The notes: generated from the letters alone by a model not told the origin. Shown: positions 44,438-53,704, numbered from the stretch's first letter. The stretch: 64,000 nt of DNA from Pseudoduganella namucuonensis (GCF_900116645.1 NZ_FPBO01000018.1:62001-126000), one strand, 5' to 3'. Numbers and translations are program-made.

Positions 44438-45672
44438 GGCCAAGTCTCCGGCGCCATGCGGTAGCCCAGGCGGTCCATCATGGAGGCCACGCCGGCGCTT
44501 TCGCCGAGATCGAGCATCATCCGCTCGCGCTTGCGCCAGCGCTGGCGGCGCGGGCGCTCGGTCGCCATCCGCACCGGCATGGCGTCCGGGACGTCGGCCG
44601 GCGGCAGGTCCAGGTAGTCGGTGAGGCGGCGCATGGTGGCGGACGGATCGTCCAGGAAGTCTTCGAACGCCAGCCGCAGGCAGGGCAGGCCGCTGTCGAG
44701 GATGGCATGGTGCGCGGACATCCATTGGTTCAGGCACACCTGGTCCAGCCGGGCGTGCACCCAGTCGCGCCAGTTGGGCGGCAGGTCGAACTTCCACCAG
44801 CGCTCGCCGAACGGGGTCTGGTCGGAATAGCCGCGGATGCGCAGCGAGACGCCGGCGCGCCGCATGTCGTGCGAGAAGAAGCCGCGCGGGGACAGCCAAC
44901 CGTCCATCAGGCCGTTCACGGTCTGCGCGTAGCCGCGCGTCAGGTGGATGTAGCGGATGTCCGCGTTGGGAAACAGTTGCCGGTGGATGCCGATGCGGTA
45001 GGCGTCCGACGGCGCCTTGAACAGCAGCACCTTGCCGTCCGCGCCGGCCTCGGCCAGCGGCGTGCAGAAATGGCGCGGCAGCACGAACGGCGGCTCCTCG
45101 ATCTTTTCCAGCTCGTCGAAGCGGCATTCGCCGACCGCCTCGCCCTGGCCGTCGTAGCAGCCGATGCGCCACGGCGACTCCCGGTACAGCCGTTCCAGCA
45201 CCGCCGCTTGCAGCGCGGCCTCGTCGCCGGGCACGCCGTCCTGCGCGTCCCCCAGCGCCGCGTCCAGCGCCTGCCGCAGGTGGCGGTGGGCGGCCGGCTG
45301 GGTGAACAGCGCGGGAAACTGCAGCAGGCAGCGCTTGCGCCAGCGTTCCCTCAGCGCCGCCGGCGGCAGGCTGCCGTCGGCGTGGACGCTGGCCTCGTCC
45401 AGCAGGTTTGCCGCCAGTTCGTCGCGGTGGACCAGCGTGCCCAGCGCGTCGCTGTCGGACGAGTAGCCGAAGCCGTTGCCCGTCAGCGCCAGGAAGGGCT
45501 CGATCTCGCCGTCCAGCGTGGCGATGTCCGGGTGGCCGGCCAGCACGCTGTGCATCAGGCTGGAGCCCGAGCGGGAGCTGCACAGGATCACGCAGACGGA
45601 GCGCACCTCGGCCGCCATCGCGGGGCCGTGCACGGCGCGCAGCCGGTTGACCGTGTCGATCAACGCGCTCAT
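44434..45672 (-). CDS. Sulfotransferase-family protein
   Basis: The 412-residue protein starts with V-I-L-C-S-S-R-S-G-S-S-L-M-H, the 5'-phosphosulfate loop that binds PAPS. It has a later 3'-phosphate site, I-R-Y-I-H-L-T-R-G-Y-A-Q-T-V-N. It would move a sulfo group from PAPS to an unknown acceptor. The size is that of the Stf0/LPS-like and aryl sulfotransferase groups; which is not clear. It overlaps the methyltransferase upstream and the arginase-like gene downstream by ATGA in both cases, so the three products are probably made in fixed ratio. Confidence 0.75.
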   Translation of the reverse strand: MSALIDTVNRLRAVHGPAMAAEVRSVCVILCSSRSGSSLMHSVLAGHPDIATLDGEIEPFLALTGNGFGYSSDSDALGTLVHRDELAANLLDEASVHADGSLPPAALRERWRKRCLLQFPALFTQPAAHRHLRQALDAALGDAQDGVPGDEAALQAAVLERLYRESPWRIGCYDGQGEAVGECRFDELEKIEEPPFVLPRHFCTPLAEAGADGKVLLFKAPSDAYRIGIHRQLFPNADIRYIHLTRGYAQTVNGLMDGWLSPRGFFSHDMRRAGVSLRIRGYSDQTPFGERWWKFDLPPNWRDWVHARLDQVCLNQWMSAHHAILDSGLPCLRLAFEDFLDDPSATMRRLTDYLDLPPADVPDAMPVRMATERPRRQRWRKRERMMLDLGESAGVASMMDRLGYRMAPETWP

Positions 45673-46370
45673 GCCTCCGGCGCCCGGTCGACCTTCCTCA
45701 GCACGAAGGCGTAGAACGTCTTGTTCTCGTCCTTGCTGTTGCTGTCGTCCGCCAGTTTGCGGATGGAAAAGCCGGCCGCCTTCGCCAGCCGCTTCACTTC
45801 CGGGATGGCGCCGAAATTGGACTGGGAGAAGTAAATCCTGCCGCCCGGCTTCAGGTGGCGCGCCACTTCCTCGAAGAAACGGGTGTTGGTGCGGAAATCG
45901 GTGTCCCACTGGGAGCGGGCCACGACGTCGGGCGCCGGTTTGTTGCGGAACGGCAGGTTCGCGGTGATGACGTCGAACTGCTCGTCGCCCAGCTGTTCGA
46001 ACAGGTTGGACTGCTTGACCTCCATCAGGTGGTCGAAACCATGGTGGCGCGCGTTGTGGGTGGCGCTGCGGATCGCCGAGGGGTTGACGTCCACCGCCAC
46101 CACCCGGCCGGCGCCCTGGTAGCAGGCGAAGATGGCGATCACGCCGGATCCGGTGCCCACGTCCAGCACGTGCTCCCCGGGGCGGACGCGGAAATGCCGC
46201 ACCAGCGGCTGGCTGTCCTTGTACGGCCAGAACGTGTCCGGATACACCAGGAATTCCTTGCCCAGGTATTTAATACGCTTGCCTTCCTCGGGTACTGTTT
46301 TGAAAGCCTTCTGGCGCCGTTGCTGCCATTGATCGATTACCGGCGTATGGTCGGGCGACGCGATTTCCAT
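45669..46370 (-). CDS. SAM-dependent methyltransferase, HemK/PrmC-like
   Basis: The 233-residue protein has motif I V-L-D-V-G-T-G-S-G-V-I-A-I, the acidic ribose-binding segment A-V-D-V-N-P, and motif IV T-A-N-L-P-F. The last one is a variant of the N-P-P-Y/F found in N-methyltransferases of the HemK/RsmC group, which suggests amide or amine nitrogen as acceptor. The start at M-E-I-A-S-P after AAGGAG was chosen. It is first in the three-gene operon. Its promoter lies in the AT-rich space shared with the divergent recombinase. Confidence 0.75.
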   Translation of the reverse strand: MEIASPDHTPVIDQWQQRRQKAFKTVPEEGKRIKYLGKEFLVYPDTFWPYKDSQPLVRHFRVRPGEHVLDVGTGSGVIAIFACYQGAGRVVAVDVNPSAIRSATHNARHHGFDHLMEVKQSNLFEQLGDEQFDVITANLPFRNKPAPDVVARSQWDTDFRTNTRFFEEVARHLKPGGRIYFSQSNFGAIPEVKRLAKAAGFSIRKLADDSNSKDENKTFYAFVLRKVDRAPEA

Positions 46371-46479
46371 TACTTTCTCCTTATTGGCGGGAATAAAGAC
46401 GGATTTAAGACGAACGGGGCATTGATAAATTTTATAGCAGCGGGATATTAAAACAAGCATTATTAATTTCATTAAAACA

Positions 46480-46511
46480 ACTGTATGAAACACTGTATGC
46501 TATACTGTACG
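46480..46511. promoter_or_regulatory. Three 12-bp phased ACTGTAYG repeats over the recombinase promoter
   Basis: ACTGTATG at 46480 and 46492 and ACTGTACG at 46504 are exactly 12 bases apart. They cover a TATACT box (46501-46506) that would place the transcript start at or one base from the recombinase ATG at 46513. There is no ribosome site, so the mRNA may be leaderless. The repeats look like an iteron-type operator for autoregulation. Confidence 0.6.
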
Positions 46512-46512
46512 C

Positions 46513-47679
46513 ATGACCAGTAAATTCGCATTGATCGATTTGCAACCCACGGCGTCGCTTTCCGCCGACGCCGAACACCGCAGGCGGCGCGTCGCCGAGC
46601 ACCGCGGCATCGCCGAGGACGCCATCACCGACGCGCGCACGGACAGCGAAATCGCCCGCGAATTCATCGCCCACGGGGAACTGAGCCCGAAATCGATGGC
46701 GAACACGCAAAAGGAACTGTTCCGTTTCCTCACCTGGTGCAGGGAGGAGGCCGGCAAGACGCTGCGCCAGCTCACCGTCGCCGACCTGAACGGCTACAAG
46801 GAGTTCCTCAAGGCACCGCCCGCCGACTGGGTGTGCCACACCAAGTGGCCGCGCTCGGACGAGCGCTACCGGCCATTCAGCGGCCCGCTGTCGGATGCCA
46901 GCCGGCGCCAGGCGATGATCGCCGTGAAGGGCTTGATGGCGTTCGCCGAGCAGACCGGCTACCTGCGGCGCGATCCCGGCGCGCTGGTCAGGAACGTCAA
47001 GGTCGCCACCGCCGCCCGCATCACGCGCTACCTCACGCCGCGGGCGATCGCGCTGGCGCTGGCCACCGTCGAGGCGCGGGAGGCCGGGACGCCGGCCGCG
47101 CAGCGCCGCCGCGCGCGCGACCGTTTCCTGCTGCTGGCGTACGCGCACACCGGCGCCCGGCTGAACGAGATCGTCAGCGCCGCCATGGGGGCGCTGTACA
47201 CCGAGGGCCATGGCCGCTGGTGGCTGGACGTGATGGGCAAGGGCGGCAAGCCGCGCCGCCTGCCGGTGCCGGACGAGATGCTGGACGCCTACCGCGCCTA
47301 CCGGCAAGCCTTCGGCCTGCTGCCGCAGACCGCGCGCGGCGACGCCATGCCGCTGGTGCTGTCCAGCCGGGGCGCGGCGCCGTCCCGCATCACGGACGAG
47401 GCGGCGGCCGGGGCGCTGAAGGGAGTGTTCGCGGCGGCCGGCGACGCGGCGGCCGCGCTGGGCGACGGCGACACCGCGGCCAGCCTGCGGCAGGCGTCGG
47501 CCCACTGGCTGCGCCACAGCATGCTGACCAACCACGCCAACAACGGCGTGCAACTGAAGACGCTGCAGGACACGGCGGGCCACGCCAGCATCGCCACCAC
47601 GGCGGCCTATCTGCACAAGACCGACAACCAGCGGCACGACGAGATCATTTCCTCGGTCAACGGGCGGCCCGCCACCTAG
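46513..47679 (+). CDS. Tyrosine-type site-specific recombinase (solitary)
   Basis: The 388-residue protein has an N-terminal SAM-like core-binding domain (about 55-160) and the catalytic domain with R216, a Lys in the G-K-G-G-K loop, H331-x-x-R334, H357 and nucleophile Tyr366. Every catalytic residue is present. No prophage, transposon or attachment-site copies were seen nearby, so it is not part of an evident mobile element. Homologues are often called site-specific integrases of unassigned function. Promoter repeats suggest autoregulation. Confidence 0.85.
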   Translation: MTSKFALIDLQPTASLSADAEHRRRRVAEHRGIAEDAITDARTDSEIAREFIAHGELSPKSMANTQKELFRFLTWCREEAGKTLRQLTVADLNGYKEFLKAPPADWVCHTKWPRSDERYRPFSGPLSDASRRQAMIAVKGLMAFAEQTGYLRRDPGALVRNVKVATAARITRYLTPRAIALALATVEAREAGTPAAQRRRARDRFLLLAYAHTGARLNEIVSAAMGALYTEGHGRWWLDVMGKGGKPRRLPVPDEMLDAYRAYRQAFGLLPQTARGDAMPLVLSSRGAAPSRITDEAAAGALKGVFAAAGDAAAALGDGDTAASLRQASAHWLRHSMLTNHANNGVQLKTLQDTAGHASIATTAAYLHKTDNQRHDEIISSVNGRPAT

Positions 47680-47778
47680 CGTCGCGGGGCGGGACGAGGG
47701 GTGTGTCCTCCAGGAAACGGAGGAGCATGACGCTGGGATATCCAGTAGAATTGGGTAACGAAAATCCCGGCGATCCGC

Positions 47779-50700
47779 ATGATACAGAAAGACGATTCTT
47801 CCTTTATCGCCCTGTTTCTGGCTCACCCCGTTCCGATGTGGGTGTACGACCTGGAAACACTCCGTTTCCAGGCGGTCAACACCGCCGCCATCACCCACTA
47901 CGGCTACACCGAGGCCGAATTTCTCGGCATGACGATCAAGGACATCCGGCCCAAAACCGAGCTGGCCAGGCTGCGCGACAACCTGCGCGCCGCGCCGCTG
48001 CACGCCTTGGAGAAATCGGGGACCTGGCGGCACCTCAAGAAGGACGGCACGCCGATCGACGTCGACATCACCTCCCATCCGCTGTACTTCAATGGCCGCG
48101 ACTGCAAATTCGTGCTGGCCCACGACGTCACGGCGCGCGCCCAGGCGGAGGAGAAGATCGCGCGGCTGAATCGTATCTACGCCGTGCTCAGCCGGATCAA
48201 TTCCACCATCATCCGCACCCGCGAGCGCGCCGAGCTGTATCACGAGACTTGCCGCATCGCCATCGAGGAGGGCGAGTTCGTCGCCGCCTACATTTTCGAG
48301 ATCGACCCGGACACGCTGGACGGCGCCATCGCCGCCCGCGCGGGCGCCGCCTTGCCGCTGCTGGACCAGACGCGGCTCAGCGCGCGCGCCGACGCGCCCG
48401 ACAGCGCCCGGCCCGCCAGCCGCGCCGCGCGCGAGGGCGCCGCCGTGGTCTACAACGACCTGCACGCCGAGCCCGCCCTGGCCGACTGGCTGGAGCGGGT
48501 GGGCGAGCGCAAGCGCTACGCGCTGGCGGCGCTGCCGCTGTTTTCGGGGCAGCGGGTGGCCGGCGTGCTGGTGCTGTGCACCACGGTGGTCGGCTATTTC
48601 GACGAGGCCGAGTTGCGGCTGCTTAACGAGTTGGCCGCCGATGTTTCCTTCGCGCTGCAATTCATCGAGCGCGAAGCCGAACTGCTGCGCACCACCAAGC
48701 GCCTGGCCGAGAGCGAGGCCGGCCTGCGCCGGGCGCAGGTGACGAACAAGAGCGCGCACGTGATCACCGGCCCGGGCGGTGTCTTCGAAAGCTGGTCCGA
48801 CACGCTGCCGCTGCTGGTCGGCCTGGCGCCCCGGGACATCCCGGCCGACACCCGGCGATGGCTGGAGCTGGTGCATCCGGACGACCGCGCCCGTTTCCGC
48901 GACAACTGCATCGCCGCCGCCCGCGAGGGGACGCGCGTGGGCGCCGAGTACCGGCTGCGGCGCGGCGACGGCGCCTGGGTCCAGTTGCGCCAGGTGATAG
49001 AACCGCTGCCGCCGGTGGCCTCCGGCGCGGCGCTGCGCTGGTTCAACACCATCCAGGACGTCACGGAGCAGACCCAGCAGCAGGCCCGCATCGCCCGGCT
49101 GGGCCGCATCTACGCCGTCTCCAGCGGCATCAACTCGGCCATCGTGCGCATCCACAAGCGCGACGAGCTGTTCCAGGAGGCCTGCCGGGTGGCGGTGCAC
49201 GACGGCGCCTTCAGCATGGCCTGGATCGGCGTCGTCGATCCGGAAACGCTGGAGGGCAGGGTGGTGGCCTGGTTCGGCGGCGCGCCCGGCATCGCCGAGA
49301 ACATCCTGCTGACCGCGCGCGAGGACGCGCCGGAGCGCTCGCGCCCGGCCAGCGCCGCCGTGCGCGAGATGCGGCCGGTGATCTGCAACGACATCGCCAG
49401 CGATCCGTCGATCGCCTTCCTCTCGGCCGACCTGCTGGCGCGCGGCCACCGGGCGGCGGTGGCGTTGCCGCTGATCCGCAACGGCCGCGCGGTGGCCGTG
49501 TTCTCGCTGTTGGCCGACGTGCCCGGCTTCTTCGACGAGGCCGAGATGAAGCTGCTGGACGACGTCGTCGGCGACCTCACTTTCGCGCTGCAATTCATCG
49601 ACAACGAGGAACGCCTGAGCTACCTGGCCTATTACGATTCGCTGACCGGGCTGGCAAACGCAAAGCTGTTCGAGGACAGGCTGGCGCAGTTCATCCAAGC
49701 CGCCAAGGCGGAGGGGCGCGGCGTCGGCGTGGCGCTGGTCAACGTCGACCGCTTCGCCCAGCTCAACGACGCGCTGGGCCGCCATGCGGGCGACGAACTG
49801 CTCAAGCAACTGGCGGCGCGCCTGGACGAGGCGCTGCAGGGCGGCTACAGCCTGGCCCGGATCTCGGGCTCGACCTTCGCCGTCGCCATCCCGGACCCGC
49901 ACGGCGACACCGACTTCGGCCGCGTGCTGGAGCAGGACGTGCTCGAGTGCTTCGTCCAGCCCTTCGTGATGGACCGGCAGGAGGCGCGCGTCTCGGCGCG
50001 CGCCGGCCTGGCGCTGTTCCCCGGCGACGGCGGCGACGCGGAAACCCTGTTCAAGCACGCCGAGGTGGCCCTGAAGAACGCCAAGGCCGCCGGCGAGCGC
50101 TACGCCTACTACGCCCCCGCGATGAACGCGGCGCACTCGGTGCGGCTGGAACTGGAAAACGAGTTGCGGCACGCGCTGGAGGCCAGGCAATTCGAAGTGT
50201 TCTACCAGCCCAAGGTCGACCTGGGCAGCGGGCGCATCGTCAGCGCCGAGGCACTGGTGCGCTGGCGCCATCCGCAGCGCGGCCTGGTGGCGCCGGCCGC
50301 CTTCATCCCGCTGGCCGAGGAGGTCGGCCTGATCGTTCCCATCGGCGCGCTGGTGCTGGACGCCGTCTGCGTGCAGCAGGCGGAGTGGATCGCGCGCCAG
50401 CTCGAGGTGGTGCCGGTGGCGGTCAACCTGTCGGCCGTCCAGTTCAAGCAGGGCAAGCTGCTGCAGACCATACGCGACGCCCTCGAGCGCCACGGCCTGG
50501 AGCCGCAGCACATTTCCTTCGAACTCACCGAGTCCATGGTGATGGGCAATCCCGAGGAGGCGGCGTACAACCTGAAGGCCTTGAAGGCGCTGGGCGTGCA
50601 ACTGGCGCTCGACGACTTCGGCACCGGTTATTCCTCGCTGGCCTATCTGCAGCGCTTTCCCTTCGACTACGTGAAGATCGACCGCTCCTTCATCGCCAAC

Positions 50701-51315
50701 GTGACCAGCAACCCCGGCGACGCCGCCATCGTCACCGCCGTGATCGCCATGGCGCACAGCCTGCGCCTACGCGTGGTGGCCGAGGGCGTGGAAACCGAGG
50801 GGCAGTTGCAATTCCTGCGCAAGCGCCGCTGCGACGAGATGCAGGGCTATTTCTTCAGCCCGGCGGTGCCGGCGGCGGCGTTCGAGGCCATGCTGCGCGA
50901 GGGAACGCAGCTGCGCGCCGCCGGGAGCGGGGAGGAGGGCGACACGCTGCTCATCGTCGACGACGAGCCGAACAACCTGGCCGCCTTGAACCGGACGCTG
51001 CGCAGGGAGGGCTACCGGGTGCTGACCGCCGACAGCGGGCGGGAAGGGTTGCGGCTGCTGTCCCTGCACCGGGTGCAGGTGATCATCTCGGACCAGCGCA
51101 TGCCCGGGATGTCCGGTTCCGAGTTCCTCGGCATCGTCAAGGACCTGTATCCGGACACGATACGGATCATGCTGTCCGGCTATACCGACCTGGCGGCCGT
51201 CACCGAAAGCGTCAACCAGGGCGCGGTCTTCAAGTTCATGACCAAACCCTGGGACGACGCCAACCTGCGCAAGACCATACGCGACGCCTTCCAGCGCTAC
51301 TGGCAGGTGGCCTGA
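47779..51315 (+). CDS. PAS-GAF-PAS-GAF-GGDEF(degenerate)-EAL-REC protein
   Basis: The 1178-residue protein is a fusion of PAS (about 5-120), GAF (about 135-295), PAS (about 310-430), GAF (about 445-605), GGDEF-like (about 615-775), EAL (about 780-1040) and a receiver domain (about 1050-1175, phospho-Asp1105). The GGDEF motif reads S-G-S-T-F, so it cannot make c-di-GMP but may bind GTP. The EAL motif at 824-826 and D-D-F-G-T-G-Y-S are intact, so hydrolysis is expected. A C-terminal receiver after EAL is uncommon. The weak ribosome site makes the start uncertain. Confidence 0.88.
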   Translation: MIQKDDSSFIALFLAHPVPMWVYDLETLRFQAVNTAAITHYGYTEAEFLGMTIKDIRPKTELARLRDNLRAAPLHALEKSGTWRHLKKDGTPIDVDITSHPLYFNGRDCKFVLAHDVTARAQAEEKIARLNRIYAVLSRINSTIIRTRERAELYHETCRIAIEEGEFVAAYIFEIDPDTLDGAIAARAGAALPLLDQTRLSARADAPDSARPASRAAREGAAVVYNDLHAEPALADWLERVGERKRYALAALPLFSGQRVAGVLVLCTTVVGYFDEAELRLLNELAADVSFALQFIEREAELLRTTKRLAESEAGLRRAQVTNKSAHVITGPGGVFESWSDTLPLLVGLAPRDIPADTRRWLELVHPDDRARFRDNCIAAAREGTRVGAEYRLRRGDGAWVQLRQVIEPLPPVASGAALRWFNTIQDVTEQTQQQARIARLGRIYAVSSGINSAIVRIHKRDELFQEACRVAVHDGAFSMAWIGVVDPETLEGRVVAWFGGAPGIAENILLTAREDAPERSRPASAAVREMRPVICNDIASDPSIAFLSADLLARGHRAAVALPLIRNGRAVAVFSLLADVPGFFDEAEMKLLDDVVGDLTFALQFIDNEERLSYLAYYDSLTGLANAKLFEDRLAQFIQAAKAEGRGVGVALVNVDRFAQLNDALGRHAGDELLKQLAARLDEALQGGYSLARISGSTFAVAIPDPHGDTDFGRVLEQDVLECFVQPFVMDRQEARVSARAGLALFPGDGGDAETLFKHAEVALKNAKAAGERYAYYAPAMNAAHSVRLELENELRHALEARQFEVFYQPKVDLGSGRIVSAEALVRWRHPQRGLVAPAAFIPLAEEVGLIVPIGALVLDAVCVQQAEWIARQLEVVPVAVNLSAVQFKQGKLLQTIRDALERHGLEPQHISFELTESMVMGNPEEAAYNLKALKALGVQLALDDFGTGYSSLAYLQRFPFDYVKIDRSFIANVTSNPGDAAIVTAVIAMAHSLRLRVVAEGVETEGQLQFLRKRRCDEMQGYFFSPAVPAAAFEAMLREGTQLRAAGSGEEGDTLLIVDDEPNNLAALNRTLRREGYRVLTADSGREGLRLLSLHRVQVIISDQRMPGMSGSEFLGIVKDLYPDTIRIMLSGYTDLAAVTESVNQGAVFKFMTKPWDDANLRKTIRDAFQRYWQVA

Positions 51316-51318
51316 CCG

Positions 51319-51813
51319 TCAGGGCGCGCCATACAGGCCGCGGACGCCGCTTTCCATCCAGCGGAAGAAGGCGTTGATGCGGTCCGACACCGAGTCCGCC
51401 GTGGCCAGCGCCGGGCAGTTGCTGTACGAACCCCAGTTGCCGCCGCCGGCCTTGATCACCCCCTCGACGAAGGTCACGCAATTGTGCGGCACGCCGCCCC
51501 AGGTCCAAGGCTCGGCCAGCAGGCTTTCGATGTGCAGCAGGGCGCCCTGCGGATTGGGCAGGTCGAGGGATCTGCGGCGCAGTTCGGACTTTTTCGCCTC
51601 CTTCAGATAGCGCTGGTAGCCGGCCTCGTTCATGTAGCGCGGGTTGCCGCGCAGGCCCACCACGTGAAAGTAGTAGCCGCCGCCCTTGGGCGTGTGCAGC
51701 AGCAGGTGCCCGCAGAAATTCGGCCCGTCGCCGCTGACGGCGACGACCTGCAGGCTGGACGGGTCGATATGGATCGCCCCGCATGAATTGAGTAGTTCGC
51801 CTTCGTAGCCCAT
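51319..51813 (-). CDS. Candidate T6SS effector, possible permuted NlpC/P60-like fold
   Basis: The 164-residue protein has no signal peptide. It shows H-T-P-K-G-G-G-Y-Y-F-H-V-V-G and later G-V-P-H-N-C-V-T-F-V-E-G-V-I-K-A-G-G. A His first and a Cys in an N-C-x-x-F-V helix later is the order of permuted NlpC/P60 (LRAT/YaeF-like) cysteine hydrolases. AGGAG precedes the ATG. It is 50 bases after the T6SS kinase gene on the same strand. A secreted amidase or lipase role is therefore plausible, but similarity is by eye. It converges on the EAL-REC gene. Confidence 0.55.
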   Translation of the reverse strand: MGYEGELLNSCGAIHIDPSSLQVVAVSGDGPNFCGHLLLHTPKGGGYYFHVVGLRGNPRYMNEAGYQRYLKEAKKSELRRRSLDLPNPQGALLHIESLLAEPWTWGGVPHNCVTFVEGVIKAGGGNWGSYSNCPALATADSVSDRINAFFRWMESGVRGLYGAP

Positions 51814-51862
51814 GTCGTTCTCCTGAAACGTGTTCTCCTGACAAAAAACCGACGCGCGACGC

Positions 51863-53704
51863 TCACGGCGCCGCCGTCTCCTCGATCGAAAACAGCGCGG
51901 CCCCATACGACGCGGGACAGGCCGCGCCGGCCGGGCAGCGCGGCACGCCGGCGAAGACCGTTCCGGCGCGCGCGTCGCCCGCCGCCCGCGCCAGCGCCGC
52001 CACCGGAAACTCGGCGAACGGCGGGTTCGCCCGCAGGCCGGCGGCGCTGAAGTCGCGCGGCGATTCCGACACCAGCGCCAGCAAGTGGTCCACGCCGGGC
52101 GGGCCGGCCGCCGTCATGCGCCAGCTCGGGCGCGGGAGCGCCAGCGCGCCGCCCGCGTCCACGCGGTTGTCGCCGTCCAGCCGGTTGGGGAACAGCAGCC
52201 AGAACTGCGAGCGGTCGGTGCCGACCATCAGCAGGTAGACGTAGCCGGCCCGGGACGAACGCACCGAGAAGCGCAGCCGGTCCACGCCGATGCGCACCCG
52301 CGGCTGCGCGACGCCGACCGTCACGGCGTGGTCCCGGTTGCTGGCGAGCGCGATGCGGTCGAGCACGGCGATCGGATCGAGGGGAGCCGGCGCGGTATCC
52401 CCGGCCGGGGGCCGCGTTTGCGTTTGCGTTTGCGTTGGGGGTGGCGTTGGCGTCTGCGTTGGCGCCGGCGACGCGGCGCGTCGTGACGGGGCGTTCCATT
52501 CGCGCGTGGCCAAATAAACGCCGGCCGCCGCCGCAAGCAACAGCGCCGCCACGGCCGCGCGGCGCGCCCGGGTGGCCAGGATGGCCGAGGTATGTCCCAC
52601 AGCGCGCGGCCTGGCCCGCCCGGGGCCTTGTGGCATGCGGGGTTCCGGCGCGCCGGTTCCTTGCGAAAGGGAGGGCCCGGGCGGCTCGGTCCCGCGCGGG
52701 CCGGTCGGTTCGGCCGCGCGCCACTGGCTTGGCGGGGGCGGCTCCGGCGTGAACGGTTCCGGCGGCCGGGGCGCGCCGGATAGGCCGATCACGTCCCGCA
52801 AGGCGGCGATGCTTTGCGGCCTGTGCTCGGGCCGAACCGCCAGAGCCCGGTCGATGCCGGCCAGGAAGGCGTCGCTGTAGCGCCCGGCCGCGACGCCCGC
52901 CAGGGCTGGCTGCGCGTCCGCCACCATGCGCGCCACCGACGGCGCGGGCGGGCGGCCGGTGATGGCGAAATGCAGCACCGCGCCCAGCGCATAGATATCG
53001 GTCCACGGCCCCTGGGGCATCGCGCCGGTCTCGGCGTACTGCTCGACCGGCGCATAGCCGGGCTTGAGGATCACGGTGAAATTCTGCGCCATGCCGGCGA
53101 TGGCGCGCCGCGCGGCGCCGAAGTCGAGCAGCAGCGGCTGGCCGTTGGCCAGCATCAGGATGTTGTCGGGCGCGATGTCGCGGTGCAGGCAATCCTCGGC
53201 ATGCATGGTTTCGAGCGCGTCCAGCAGCGGCGCCAGCATGGCGCGCAGCCAGGCCTCGCCGGGAGCGCCGCCCATCTCGCGCAGGGTCTGGGTCAGCGTG
53301 CGGCCCTGGTAACAGGGCATCGCCATGTAGGCCGTGCCGTGGTCTTCCCAAAAGCGGTAGACCTTGAGCAGCGCGGGATGGTCGAAGCGTGCCAGCAACC
53401 GCGCCTCGTTGATGAAACTGCGCATGCCGGCATGGAAAGTCTCGGCGTGGCGCGCGGACTTGACTTCCACGCGCGAGCGCCCCGGCCGCGCCGCCAGGCT
53501 GGCAGGCATGTATTCCTTGATGGCGACGTGGCGTTGCAGCGAGTGGTCGTAGGCGCGGTAGACGATGCCGAAGCCGCCGGCCCCGATCACCCCGGCGAGT
53601 TCGAATTCGCCCAGCCGGGTGCCGGGCGGCAGGGCGTTGCCGGCGTCCGACGGCGGCTCCGGCACCGCGCCGTTGCCCGGAGCGATCACAGCTGGCCCGG
53701 ACAT
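51863..53704 (-). CDS. T6SS-associated Ser/Thr protein kinase with DUF4384 domain (PpkA-like)
   Basis: The 613-residue protein has a kinase domain (about 35-300: G-A-G-G-F-G-I-V, Lys in A-I-K-E-Y, H-R-D176-I-A-P-D-N, D-F-G), a Pro/Thr/Gln-rich linker, one membrane helix (about 403-421) and a C-terminal DUF4384-like domain in the periplasm. Such kinases tune T6SS firing through Fha-type partners. The gene overlaps tssM by 19 bases. No pppA or fha gene is in the window. The linker contains a short T-Q-T-Q-T repeat from tandem six-base units. Confidence 0.85.
   Translation of the reverse strand: MSGPAVIAPGNGAVPEPPSDAGNALPPGTRLGEFELAGVIGAGGFGIVYRAYDHSLQRHVAIKEYMPASLAARPGRSRVEVKSARHAETFHAGMRSFINEARLLARFDHPALLKVYRFWEDHGTAYMAMPCYQGRTLTQTLREMGGAPGEAWLRAMLAPLLDALETMHAEDCLHRDIAPDNILMLANGQPLLLDFGAARRAIAGMAQNFTVILKPGYAPVEQYAETGAMPQGPWTDIYALGAVLHFAITGRPPAPSVARMVADAQPALAGVAAGRYSDAFLAGIDRALAVRPEHRPQSIAALRDVIGLSGAPRPPEPFTPEPPPPSQWRAAEPTGPRGTEPPGPSLSQGTGAPEPRMPQGPGRARPRAVGHTSAILATRARRAAVAALLLAAAAGVYLATREWNAPSRRAASPAPTQTPTPPPTQTQTQTRPPAGDTAPAPLDPIAVLDRIALASNRDHAVTVGVAQPRVRIGVDRLRFSVRSSRAGYVYLLMVGTDRSQFWLLFPNRLDGDNRVDAGGALALPRPSWRMTAAGPPGVDHLLALVSESPRDFSAAGLRANPPFAEFPVAALARAAGDARAGTVFAGVPRCPAGAACPASYGAALFSIEETAAP

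Noticed and set aside
43622..46513. The three-gene operon as a ribosomally made peptide (RiPP) cluster with a peptide arginase.
   Set aside because: No precursor-like short gene with ribosome site, leader peptidase or exporter was found in the flanking spaces. The idea is kept only as a possibility in the finding.
46513..47679. Recombinase as part of a prophage or genomic island.
   Set aside because: No phage genes, tRNA or duplicated attachment sequence were found nearby.
52415..52475. Tandem GCGTTT-like six-base units as a phase-variable microsatellite.
   Set aside because: The unit is a multiple of three, so slippage would not shift the frame; it just lengthens a T-Q linker in the kinase.
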